DNA of 64,000 nt, taken from Brumicola pallidula DSM 14239 = ACAM 615 (GTDB taxonomy: Bacteria; Pseudomonadota; Gammaproteobacteria; Enterobacterales; Alteromonadaceae). Below the pieces are notes generated by a model. That model ran no database searches and was not told the DNA's origin. It was given only the letters and a program-made list of their open reading frames with translations. Every line of letters begins with the position of its first letter. Position 1 is the first letter of the stretch. The DNA is taken from positions 47,430 through 111,429 of the forward strand of contig NZ_AUAV01000022.1 in the NCBI RefSeq assembly GCF_000428905.1, written 5' to 3'. Below, piece by piece: positions 31,923 to 40,337 of the stretch. Made by a program: the position numbers and the translations under genes.

Positions 31923-31933
31923 AATTTAAAGTT

Positions 31934-32008
31934 GTCCCCATAGTTTAATGGATAAAACGAGGCCCTCCTAAGGCTTAGATGTTGGTTCGATTCCAGCTGG
32001 GGACACCA
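31934..32008 (+). tRNA. tRNA-Arg (anticodon CCU)
   Basis: The acceptor GTCCCCA pairs with TGGGGAC, the anticodon loop CTCCTAA holds CCT at 31967-31969, the T-arm contains GGTTCGATTCC and CCA is encoded (32006-32008). It marks the boundary between the flagellar region and the accessory catabolic cluster. No integrase or repeated 3' end was found nearby. Confidence 0.96.
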
Positions 32009-32025
32009 TAACGTCATATCAAACA

Positions 32026-32925
32026 TTATATCGGCTTGGTATAGGCGATATCAAAACGGTTGTCTTTTTCGGTCACCCAAACTGCGTGCTGACCCCCGAA
32101 GTGTGCAGGAAAAATTAATGCACTGTTTTGTGCTGCGTAAGACAGAACATTTCGCCTCGTATTGCGCGCATCCTCTGCCATTTCACAAAAGATACTGTTC
32201 CAGTTTGGGCAATAGATTTGAATGAGGTGATGCAATATATCACCTACGAATACTGCATGTTCACCACACGATTCTACCTTCAGCACCATATGTCCAGGGG
32301 TATGTCCTGGAGCTGGTTCAAGCACTATTCCTGGTAAAACCTCGAAACGGCCCGTTATCGACTCAACCTTTCCGGCATCAATAATAGGCTGCACACTATC
32401 TTCAAAGACCCCCTGATTGACCTCTCCACCAATTTTATTAGGAAATTTTTTGATGTTTGCTGGGTCCCAATATTCAATATCAGAAGCTGAAAATAGATAT
32501 CGTGCATTTGGAAACGTGGGTACCCAATGTTGTTCTTGTAGTGTTGTATTCCAGCCAACATGATCAATGTGCAGGTGAGAACAAATAACAATATCGATGT
32601 CTTCTGGCTCGATGCCAATCGCTTTAAGCCTCTCTATAAAGTCAGTTTGTAAGCCACCGAATACAGGTATACCGGGCCTTTCTTTATTATTTCCTGCACC
32701 TGTGTCGTAAATTATTTTTTTATCACCTATTTCGATGAGCCAGCTCTGCAAAAAAGCGTAAAACATACCGCTTTCCTTATCATATACATCCGCTGGAAAA
32801 TCATCACTATATGTGTCGAATAACGCTTTTTCATAACCAACAAAAAAATCTGCTGGCCTCATAAAATCGCCTTGCCATTCTTCAATTCGTCTTACACTAA
32901 TATTTCCAATTTGAAATTTGTCCAT
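32026..32925 (-). CDS. Metallo-beta-lactamase-fold hydrolase
   Basis: 299 residues from ATG 32925 (GAGG upstream; a GTG two codons earlier is less likely). The metal motif CSHLHIDHVGWN (HxHxDH) is near residue 113, followed by GHTPGHMVL and VFVGDILHH. The HLHxDHxGWN form is seen in the methyl-parathion-hydrolase/lactonase-like branch, so a lactone or ester substrate is possible. It is divergent from the FAD oxidase across a spacer with a perfect palindrome, suggesting co-regulation. A lactonase acting after the Baeyer-Villiger enzyme would be logical, but this is inferred. Confidence 0.85.
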   Translation of the reverse strand: MDKFQIGNISVRRIEEWQGDFMRPADFFVGYEKALFDTYSDDFPADVYDKESGMFYAFLQSWLIEIGDKKIIYDTGAGNNKERPGIPVFGGLQTDFIERLKAIGIEPEDIDIVICSHLHIDHVGWNTTLQEQHWVPTFPNARYLFSASDIEYWDPANIKKFPNKIGGEVNQGVFEDSVQPIIDAGKVESITGRFEVLPGIVLEPAPGHTPGHMVLKVESCGEHAVFVGDILHHLIQIYCPNWNSIFCEMAEDARNTRRNVLSYAAQNSALIFPAHFGGQHAVWVTEKDNRFDIAYTKPI

Positions 32926-33024
32926 AAACACCTCAAGAACTAATTAATTAAAAACCATCACATACTCGCTATACAATATAAAATATGTATGGTATAGATA
33001 ATGTTAACAGAGTATAAAATAAAT

Positions 33025-33070
33025 GTTAAATAATATTAATATACTTAACAGTATATTAATATTATTTAAC
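33025..33070. promoter_or_regulatory. Perfect 21-bp inverted repeat, probable TetR operator (site 1)
   Basis: Two perfectly complementary 21-bp arms (33025-33045 and 33050-33070) are separated by TAAC. The inner part reads AATATACT-TAAC-AGTATATT, the same core as site 2 at 44035-44056. It lies 35 bp before the oxidase ATG and 100 bp from the divergent hydrolase. Confidence 0.75.
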
Positions 33071-33104
33071 CGCAAAGCAGAGTCTACACTTGGGGGGAAG
33101 GAAT

Positions 33105-34499
33105 ATGACAGAATTTAATTTAAAAAAAGAAAGCGTGGAGTCGATGATTGAGGCACTCCTTAAAATTGTTGGCAATGGCAATGTTTCTATTAATGAGGAG
33201 CCCCGCACGCTAGTTTCGACTGACCTAAGCTGGCTTTCTGTAGAGATATGTGAAATGGCAGTTGCCCCTAATTCGAGTGAAGAATTAGTTTCCGTTGTTA
33301 AGACAGCAATAGCTGGCGGCTTTAACTGTGTACCTCGCGGTGCCGGAATGTCCTATTCGCTCGGTTACACCCCTGCTCACAAACGCACGATTACTATTGA
33401 TATGCGTCGGATGAATCGTATTCTTGAAATCAATGAAGAAGATATGTATATGACTGTAGAGTGCGGCTGTAACTGGTCTGTAATTTATGAAGCACTTAAA
33501 AAGTTGGGCCTCAGAACTCCATTTTATGGGCCCTTATCCGGACTATACTCGACCGTTGGCGGAGCTCTATCGCAAAATAGTGTTTTTATGGGATCGGGCT
33601 TATACGGCAGTGCTGCAGATAGCGTCATTGGTTTGCATGTTATATTGGCGGACGGCAGCGTTCTAGTTACAGGATCTGAAGCTCATCAGAACGGAGTGCC
33701 TTTTGCACGACACTTTGGCCCAGATTTAACCGGCATATTTACTTCAGATACCGGATCAATGGGGTTCAAAGCTACTGCGACGCTTCGCTTAATTCCGTTT
33801 CCAAAGGCAACAGGATTTGCTTCTTATGGTTTTGAAAAGCTAGAGGATATGCTCGGTGCACAGAAAGAGATAGCTCGTCAGCGAATTGCTGGAGAGTGTT
33901 ACGGCTTCGACCCATATTATAATATGAACTTTTCCAAGATGGAGGTTTCACCATCCCAGAAAAAAGAAGTTGGAAAACAGATCATTAAGGAAGCTGGATT
34001 GTGGAATGCCATAAAGGTGGGCATCGGGGGACAAGGATTTTTGGCGCGAGTTAAATACTCAATTCATCTTACGATCGATAGCAATACAAAACAGGGAGCG
34101 TCAGCATCGCTCAAAATTGCCAGAAAAATTTGCAGAAAATACCAAGGTAAGTCATTGACACCCAGCATTCCTGTTCTTATTCGTGCCGTGCCGTTTCAGC
34201 CTGTAAGACAATACATTTTAGGTTCAGACGGCGCTTGCTGGTTTCCGATCCATGGAATGTTCCCTTTATCGAAAGCAATAGAGGTATCGCTGGAAATCGA
34301 AGAGTATTACGCTAAAAACAAGGAACGGATGGATAAACATGAAATCAGGTATTCTTATCTTATGTGTACTTCAGCTCATGAGTTTCTCATCGAGCCATCC
34401 ATGTACTGGCCTGATAAAATTGGTGACTTTCGTGCCGAATTTCTTGAAGAAGAATATCAGGAAAAGTGGAAAATACTACCCTTACAAAGAAGCGCTTGA
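33105..34499 (+). CDS. FAD-linked oxidase (PCMH/VAO-type), C-terminus frameshifted
   Basis: The frame runs 464 codons from ATG 33105 (GGGGGAAGGAAT upstream). The FAD-binding PCMH domain is seen in PRGAGMSYSLGYTP (about residue 79), GPLSGLYSTVGGALSQNSVFMGSGLYGSAADSVIG and FTSDTGSMGFKATATLRLIPFP. Relatives include vanillyl-alcohol oxidase, 4-cresol dehydrogenase and alkyl-DHAP synthase. The terminal residues ILPLQRSA are not family-like: the expected end (YYPYKEALEGRG to NPGSLGL) is in the next frame, so a frameshift occurs at the A-run 34470-34473. It starts a plus-strand pair with the alpha/beta hydrolase. Confidence 0.8.
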   Translation: MTEFNLKKESVESMIEALLKIVGNGNVSINEEPRTLVSTDLSWLSVEICEMAVAPNSSEELVSVVKTAIAGGFNCVPRGAGMSYSLGYTPAHKRTITIDMRRMNRILEINEEDMYMTVECGCNWSVIYEALKKLGLRTPFYGPLSGLYSTVGGALSQNSVFMGSGLYGSAADSVIGLHVILADGSVLVTGSEAHQNGVPFARHFGPDLTGIFTSDTGSMGFKATATLRLIPFPKATGFASYGFEKLEDMLGAQKEIARQRIAGECYGFDPYYNMNFSKMEVSPSQKKEVGKQIIKEAGLWNAIKVGIGGQGFLARVKYSIHLTIDSNTKQGASASLKIARKICRKYQGKSLTPSIPVLIRAVPFQPVRQYILGSDGACWFPIHGMFPLSKAIEVSLEIEEYYAKNKERMDKHEIRYSYLMCTSAHEFLIEPSMYWPDKIGDFRAEFLEEEYQEKWKILPLQRSA

Positions 34500-34596
34500 G
34501 GGACGGGGAACACCATTGTGGAGCTTGTTAAATAAAATCAAAGATGCTGTAGACCCAGAAAGAAAAGTAAATCCTGGCTCTCTGGGTTTGGAATAG
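34470..34596 (+). pseudogene. Out-of-frame C-terminal tail of the FAD oxidase
   Basis: After the run of four A residues at 34470-34473, the neighbouring frame encodes YYPYKEALEGRGTPLW, then KIKDAVDPERKVNPGSLGLE. 'DP.R..NPG' is the conserved C-terminal motif of FAD-linked oxidases. A single-base indel in the A-run explains the split. It may be a real mutation, a phase-variable tract or a sequencing error. Confidence 0.8.
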
Positions 34597-34623
34597 TTTA
34601 CTTACTTAACTAAGGAAAATTTT

Positions 34624-35427
34624 ATGACAATCAAAAAAGCATATGTTGATACCTTATTGGGGCAGATACATTTTCGTTACGGCGGACCTACTGACGCTAT
34701 TCCTATAATTTTTTTGCATCAGAACACCAGTTCTTCAAAAATGTTCGAGCGCACTATGGAAAAATTATGCAATATTCACCATGTTATCGCTTTTGACTTG
34801 CCGGGGTTTGGCGAGAGTTATGATCCACCTGATTTCGACTCCATCAGTCAGCTCACACTGCCGATCATAGAGGCCATTAATGCCCTAGAAATAGATGAAT
34901 TTCACTTATGTGGGCAACATACTGGTGCTGGTATGGCCGCAGAAATTGGTGTGCTTTTACCAGAACGTGTGCGCTCAGTAATGATGATCGGACCTCTCCT
35001 GTTAACGAACGAAGAAAAACAGTGGTATCGTGACAATTTTAAAGGCTCTGCCAAACCTGACAAGGATGCGCAGTATTTAAGAGCCACATGGGAGTACTTG
35101 GAAACTAACGGGGCCGGTGTAAATTTGGAGATGTTCCATGATGAATTCTGGCAATCATTGCGCTCTTGGAGAGCTCGAGGTATGGTTTATGGTTGCGTTT
35201 GGGACTATCCGTTTGAGGGTTTTTTTGAATTATTAAAATGTCCTATGCTGCTTATGTCAGCACCTGATGACGTCTTATACCAAGGTTATTTGCGAGCAAA
35301 AGAGGCGAGACCTGCTGCTTGTGCAGTGGAATTAAGAGGGTCTAATTTTGAAGCCTATCTTGATCCTAATGGCACAAGCAATGCGATAAGTAATTTTCTT
35401 AATAAAACAATACAACAAATCAAATAA
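34624..35427 (+). CDS. Alpha/beta-fold hydrolase with GxHxG elbow
   Basis: 267 residues. The fold is clear: HQNTSSSKMF (oxyanion loop, residue 32), AFDLPGFGESYDPPD, and an elbow GQHTG at 97-101. The position of the nucleophile (usually Ser, Asp or Cys) is His99. The acid-loop SAPDDV is present, but no histidine is found near the C-terminus where the catalytic one normally lies. The protein therefore lacks the ordinary triad. Related proteins with an HTG elbow exist among uncharacterised hydrolases. It lies 28 bp after the restored end of the FAD oxidase. Confidence 0.85.
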   Translation: MTIKKAYVDTLLGQIHFRYGGPTDAIPIIFLHQNTSSSKMFERTMEKLCNIHHVIAFDLPGFGESYDPPDFDSISQLTLPIIEAINALEIDEFHLCGQHTGAGMAAEIGVLLPERVRSVMMIGPLLLTNEEKQWYRDNFKGSAKPDKDAQYLRATWEYLETNGAGVNLEMFHDEFWQSLRSWRARGMVYGCVWDYPFEGFFELLKCPMLLMSAPDDVLYQGYLRAKEARPAACAVELRGSNFEAYLDPNGTSNAISNFLNKTIQQIK

Positions 35428-35636
35428 TAATCGAGCTAAAAAGTCGCTTAAATAAAGGCAGAATTGAGACTAAATTTGTATTCTACGAAAGAAAGTAAAC
35501 TCGAAAGCAGCAAAATTAATACGAGGGTGCTGCGATAACAGCGCAAACTGCAAAGGGAGTTCTGATTATTTCCATTATACTTTTCTAATACACGTAGTTT
35601 TCCACTATTTAGCAATTTTCATTCCAAAGTAAGTGG

Positions 35637-35890
35637 CTAATTAACCTCGGAGGTAACTAGCACCTCATTCACTTTAACATTCCAAGGCAATAATGCTTCA
35701 ATATCTTCAAGCGTTTCCGCATAAGGCAGCGCTTTGATGACATGGTTGAGATAAGCATAAGTAAGCTTCAAGTATTTCAACGCGGCGTTTGGACCTGCAT
35801 CACTAAGGGTACCGACACCTCTGGCGCAATTGTACTCACGTGAATACCTACCGATACTAAGTCTCTGGCTATTGTCTTTGGTCAGGTCAG
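35637..35890 (-). pseudogene. IS66-type transposase C-terminal remnant
   Basis: A minus-strand frame without start codon ends KALPYAETLEDIEALLPWN and then VKVNEVLVTSEVN before TAG at 35639. 'LPWN' near the end of a 'L..YL..V...LP.A.T.EDIEALLPWN' segment is typical of the IS66 TnpC C-terminus. The rest of the element and clear inverted repeats are missing, so it is a dead fragment. The remainder of 35428-36031 shows only a 10-bp-stem hairpin at 35937-35966 without a T-run. Confidence 0.65.
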
Positions 35891-36031
35891 GTCAGATCGT
35901 ATACACACACTTACCAACCTGCATTGACCAGTGCTTGCAAAGGTCTGGCTTAACCAAGACCTTTGCAGCTACCTGTGACTATTTAATGAAGATATGGAAT
36001 GCCTCATGAAGCTTTTATTTCATTGTTTAAT

Positions 36032-37981
36032 TTAGCTTGATTTTGTTGCGCAGGTCTCACCTTCGAAAATATAGTCTTTCGCGTCTATTTTCCTTGTCAT
36101 TCGCCAAAAATCATCATTACGCCACGGTGTAATTGCAACGACGCGACCTCTTTTATTACGGTACCAATTGGTTGTACCTTCGTGCGTCCAGATCATTTTA
36201 GCGTGCGCACTATCTACCTTTTCATTGTAATCTTCGAAGATATCCTTGCGAACTTCGATTGTACGGCTCTTATTTTCAAACATTTTCTCAAGCAACAATA
36301 ATACATAATTGATTTGTCGTTCCACCACCGGAATAATGCTGCCCCCATGACCAAGACCTGTATTTGGTCCAAGTAAAACGAACATATTGGGGAAATCTGG
36401 TACCAATGTGCCCATATACGCTTTGGGATTATCCGTATCCCATACATCTTTCAAATGCTGGCCACCAGATCCAATGACATCAAGAGAAGACAATATCTCC
36501 GTACTTTTAAAACCTGTCGCCATTATTAGTATATCTGCATCAAAACGCTTCCCACTATCGGCGACGAGTGTAGGCCCTTTAACTTCTTTTAATCGCTCCG
36601 GAACTAACCTGACATGTGGCTTTGCTACGGTCCGATACCAACCATTATCAAGCAGTATCCTTTTCCCATAAGGAGGATAATCGGGGACAAGATCTTCAAG
36701 CAGGTCTTGTCTGTCACCCAATTCGCTTTCAATGTAGCTGAGAAAAATTTTACGATGACGGTCATTTGTAGCATTAATGGAACGTGCTTTATCTGGCCAC
36801 TCTGGATCTCGCTGCAAAGCACCATGTAAGCGGTCGTTAAATGTCCAGGCAAGACGCTGACGATACCAGCTTTGATAGAGCGGCACCTCTTTTAGTAGAA
36901 AGCGTATATGTTCAGGAACCTGTTGCTGGAATTGAGGGAAAGGTGCGGCCCATTGCTTTGAACGCGCAAAAATCGTCAAGCTTTCCACTTTATCAACTAT
37001 TGCCGGTGCAACCTGCATGGCACTGGCTCCATTGCCGACGATAGCCACCTTCTTGCCCGTTAAGTCCAAATCACTTGGCCATTGAGCCGTATGACAGGTC
37101 GTTCCTGTAAAGGTATCAAGCCCTGCAATATCTGGGACAAAAGGGACACTCAATAATCCAACAGCGCTTAATATTACGTTACCAATCAACGTTTCTTGCT
37201 GACCATTGGGGCCCAGTGTTCGCACATGCCACTGCTTGGACCCGGTTTCAAATTTTGCATCCACCACTGTTGTTTCAAAATGTGTATTTTTCGATAATTC
37301 ATAGTCCAAAGCTACCGCTTCTATATAAGCAATGATCTCGCCTCTAAGGGCAAAATAACGGCTCCAATCGTTAGGTGCAAAGGAGAAAGAATACAAATGA
37401 TTGGGCGTATCTACTCCTGCTGCAGGGTATTTATTGTCTTTCCATGTTCCCCCAAAACCAGCATTTTTTTCGATTATAGTAAAATCGATACCATATTCCT
37501 GCAGTCGTATCCCAGCGCATATGCCGGAAACACCCCCGCCAATAATGATAGCCTTGAAGTCCTCAGGAACTTGCCCTGAGAAAGAGCGAGCATTTTTTTG
37601 CGGAACAGATGGTGATAGTTCGGCGGCAATAATCTCACCATAGTTTTCGGGAACTTTTTCCCCAGTCGATACACTAATCATGTGCGTTAATAAGTCGGCT
37701 GAGGGATCGGGAATGGCAACGGGTTTTCCCTTTTTCCATGCAATAATCGCATCAGCTGCAACCATCCGAATTTCACTTTGAATATCTTCTGGCAAACCAC
37801 CACTGTCGTTATCATCTAAACCACGAGCCCGGTTTGGCATATACGGCGCAGCAAGCCAAGCTTTATCACCGGTTAATTGAACCAGCACCATCAGCAAAGT
37901 AGGAATATTGGCTGTGCAGATTGCTTTGCGAAGTCGAACCTCTAGTGCGGGATCGATTTGAGTATTTATCCAGTCTGACAT
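36032..37981 (-). CDS. Baeyer-Villiger monooxygenase (long, HAPMO-like)
   Basis: 649 residues, about 140 longer at the N-terminus than cyclohexanone monooxygenase and close to 4-hydroxyacetophenone monooxygenase in layout. FAD-binding GGGVSG is at 148-153, the NADPH-binding GNGASA near 316, and the BVMO fingerprint FxGxxxHxxxW[P/D] is exact (FTGTTCHTAQWP, 291-302). It inserts oxygen into a ketone to give an ester or lactone. It is the last gene of the minus-strand run ADH-TetR-ligase-TonB-BVMO. The ketone substrate is unknown; the nearby hydrolases could open the product. Confidence 0.92.
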   Translation of the reverse strand: MSDWINTQIDPALEVRLRKAICTANIPTLLMVLVQLTGDKAWLAAPYMPNRARGLDDNDSGGLPEDIQSEIRMVAADAIIAWKKGKPVAIPDPSADLLTHMISVSTGEKVPENYGEIIAAELSPSVPQKNARSFSGQVPEDFKAIIIGGGVSGICAGIRLQEYGIDFTIIEKNAGFGGTWKDNKYPAAGVDTPNHLYSFSFAPNDWSRYFALRGEIIAYIEAVALDYELSKNTHFETTVVDAKFETGSKQWHVRTLGPNGQQETLIGNVILSAVGLLSVPFVPDIAGLDTFTGTTCHTAQWPSDLDLTGKKVAIVGNGASAMQVAPAIVDKVESLTIFARSKQWAAPFPQFQQQVPEHIRFLLKEVPLYQSWYRQRLAWTFNDRLHGALQRDPEWPDKARSINATNDRHRKIFLSYIESELGDRQDLLEDLVPDYPPYGKRILLDNGWYRTVAKPHVRLVPERLKEVKGPTLVADSGKRFDADILIMATGFKSTEILSSLDVIGSGGQHLKDVWDTDNPKAYMGTLVPDFPNMFVLLGPNTGLGHGGSIIPVVERQINYVLLLLEKMFENKSRTIEVRKDIFEDYNEKVDSAHAKMIWTHEGTTNWYRNKRGRVVAITPWRNDDFWRMTRKIDAKDYIFEGETCATKSS

Positions 37982-38049
37982 GGCAGATTCCTGTACTAAT
38001 TTCTTAAAAATAGTGTGCTGCAGACGATAAGTCCGCAGCAGGCGAAAAG

Positions 38050-40290
38050 TTAAAAGGTCATATTATAAGTAATACCGAATGTTCTTGGTGGGCGCAGCGA
38101 ACCTACACGCGCAAAGCTATACAACGGGGCTGCGGTAATATTATTCGCCACTATATATTCGTCCGTCAAATTACGTGCCCATACAGAAATGGACCAATCA
38201 TCACTTTTAGGTGAAAAGGTAAGATTTGCATTGAGATTAATAAAACCTTCCTGAAAAGCGTCGAGGTTATTAAACTCAGTAAAATACACATCGTCCTGAT
38301 AATTGGCGTCGATAGAAAAGTCCATCTGACCAGAATCACCCAAGTCTACATAATAATCGGCAAAAATCGCTACTGTATATTCAGGCGCATTTGGTAATTG
38401 ATTACCTGACAGATCACTAATTGCAGGGTTCGAAGGGCATATCGGGAACTGACGTCTTGCTGCTTGTCCATTAGCATAATAGCCATTACAAAAATCTGTA
38501 AATTCCGTATTGAGGTAAGTTGCAAAAGCACGAATTGAAAATTGATCAGTAACATCATAAGACGCATCAAGTTCTATGCCCCATATTTTAGCTGAAGCCG
38601 CATTAATAGTTTCGACAAGGCTAGCCGCATTAACGAACCCGACTTGTAAGTCAGAATAATCGTAATAGAACGCAGCGCCATTTAAGGTGAAACCGCTTGC
38701 TTTGTCATGCAGGTTAAAGCCTGTTTCATAGCTCCAAATAAATTCTGGTTCAATGATAGGATTGACACTACCAATATTGATGACACCACTCTTGAAGCCT
38801 CTCGTAATGCCTGCATAAAGCATCACGTCGTCGCTTACATCGTATTCCAACATTACTTTTGGGGTAATGGCATTCCAACTTTCTGTCTTGTCAGTATTAA
38901 CAAAGGTGTCAAACGCCGAGAAAGTAAAATCACCTTTCCCTTCGCGTTTTTCATAATTGTAACGCGCACCAGCAGTCACGCGAAATTCTGACGAAATTTC
39001 TAATGTGCCTTCAATAAATAGGCCCAAAGCATTGGTTGTTACAGTTCCATTTTGACGGAAAATTCCGTCTGGGATAACCCCTGGAGGCGCACCAAAAATG
39101 ATAGGACCGAGATTATTTAAGACCACCAGCACTTCGCCATCGAGCTCTTCATAAAGATATGAAGCACCGCCGAGTAATGACCATCCATCTTGAACATAAT
39201 TCAGGGTAATATCCTGTGTGAACGCTTCACTATCCTCGGTATAATTGTTCTGTCCAAAGGCATCAACATCAGTAACATCAAGATCGTTCCGATTAAAGCG
39301 CTCGAACTGACGATAAGAGGTTGTTGATTCAACTGTTAAATCGCCGGGGCGCCATGTGATTATACTTTGTAAGCCCAAACCCTTTCGGTCATTGACTGCA
39401 TCTTGATCCGAGTTAATGTCGCGTGTTTCAGGATCATCTGTCAGATCAAAGATCGTACTCCCTCCAAAAACGGGGCCAGGCATTAATTCTGCAGGCACAA
39501 TAGACGGGCCAAAATCATGGAAAGCATAGTTGAAATCGTCTTCACGGAAAAAGTCGGCAACCACTAATACTTCCAAGTTATCACTCACATCATATAAAAG
39601 TGACCCTCGCACAGCGTATGCATCCCGATCATCAACAGGATTACCTGTCGCTCGGTTAACGCCATAGCCATCTCGGCTCTCGTACTCACCAGCAAAACGG
39701 AACATCAATTTATCGTTTATCGGACCGCCCACCGCGCCTTCAAAACTCAGAGCATCGTAGTTTCCGTAAGTAAAGCGGCTATATCCTTCTAATTCAGCAG
39801 AAGGTCGGGTTGTTACCATATTGACAACACCCGCTGTTGCGCCGCGTCCATATAATGTGCCTTGTGGACCTCGAAGTACCTCCACTTGAGATAGATCGTA
39901 AAAGCCAGCTAGCTGGGCCGCAGGCCGTGTAATAACCGCACCATTTTGCAAAAAGGCAACCGCTCCATCTGCACCAAGGTCGATGCTATTAAAGCCGATA
40001 CCTCGAATGAAAGCCCGGTTTACACCAAACTGTTCACCAACCGAAAAATTAGGAATTTCAAGCGCTAGATCAGACGAGGATTGTATACCTCCTGCGCCAA
40101 TTTCAGTACCCGATATAACGTTTAATGATCCCGCTATATCCTCAAGGGCTGCGCTTCGTCTTGTTGCTTGAACAATAATGACCTCAACGTCCTTTAACTC
40201 TTCTTCGCTACTGTCTTGCGCCCATACTTGATAAGGCAATATGACGGCACCCATTGCGACTCCCGCAACAAATTTATTTTGTATTTTCAT
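38050..40290 (-). CDS. TonB-dependent outer-membrane receptor
   Basis: 746 residues with a signal peptide (MKIQNKFVAGVAMGAVILPYQVWAQ), a TonB-box-like VEVIIVQATRR, a plug domain (LEDIAGSLNVISGTEI to VEVLRGPQGTLYGRGATAGVVNMVT) and a 22-strand-type barrel ending GITYNMTF. It resembles receptors from Alteromonadales and Sphingomonadales catabolic clusters, so it probably imports the cluster's substrate rather than iron. It lies 47 bp after the ligase and 68 bp before the BVMO on the same strand. Confidence 0.93.
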   Translation of the reverse strand: MKIQNKFVAGVAMGAVILPYQVWAQDSSEEELKDVEVIIVQATRRSAALEDIAGSLNVISGTEIGAGGIQSSSDLALEIPNFSVGEQFGVNRAFIRGIGFNSIDLGADGAVAFLQNGAVITRPAAQLAGFYDLSQVEVLRGPQGTLYGRGATAGVVNMVTTRPSAELEGYSRFTYGNYDALSFEGAVGGPINDKLMFRFAGEYESRDGYGVNRATGNPVDDRDAYAVRGSLLYDVSDNLEVLVVADFFREDDFNYAFHDFGPSIVPAELMPGPVFGGSTIFDLTDDPETRDINSDQDAVNDRKGLGLQSIITWRPGDLTVESTTSYRQFERFNRNDLDVTDVDAFGQNNYTEDSEAFTQDITLNYVQDGWSLLGGASYLYEELDGEVLVVLNNLGPIIFGAPPGVIPDGIFRQNGTVTTNALGLFIEGTLEISSEFRVTAGARYNYEKREGKGDFTFSAFDTFVNTDKTESWNAITPKVMLEYDVSDDVMLYAGITRGFKSGVINIGSVNPIIEPEFIWSYETGFNLHDKASGFTLNGAAFYYDYSDLQVGFVNAASLVETINAASAKIWGIELDASYDVTDQFSIRAFATYLNTEFTDFCNGYYANGQAARRQFPICPSNPAISDLSGNQLPNAPEYTVAIFADYYVDLGDSGQMDFSIDANYQDDVYFTEFNNLDAFQEGFINLNANLTFSPKSDDWSISVWARNLTDEYIVANNITAAPLYSFARVGSLRPPRTFGITYNMTF

Positions 40291-40337
40291 GATTTAACCC
40301 CTTTAATATTGCTCAAAATATTTAATTTTTATACTTT

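Noticed and set aside
31934..32008. Definite genomic island inserted at tRNA-Arg
   Set aside because: No integrase, excisionase or duplicated tRNA end was found, so only a boundary is suggested.
35937..35966. Terminator for the BVMO gene
   Set aside because: The 10-bp stem is good but no T-run follows on either strand; its role is unknown.
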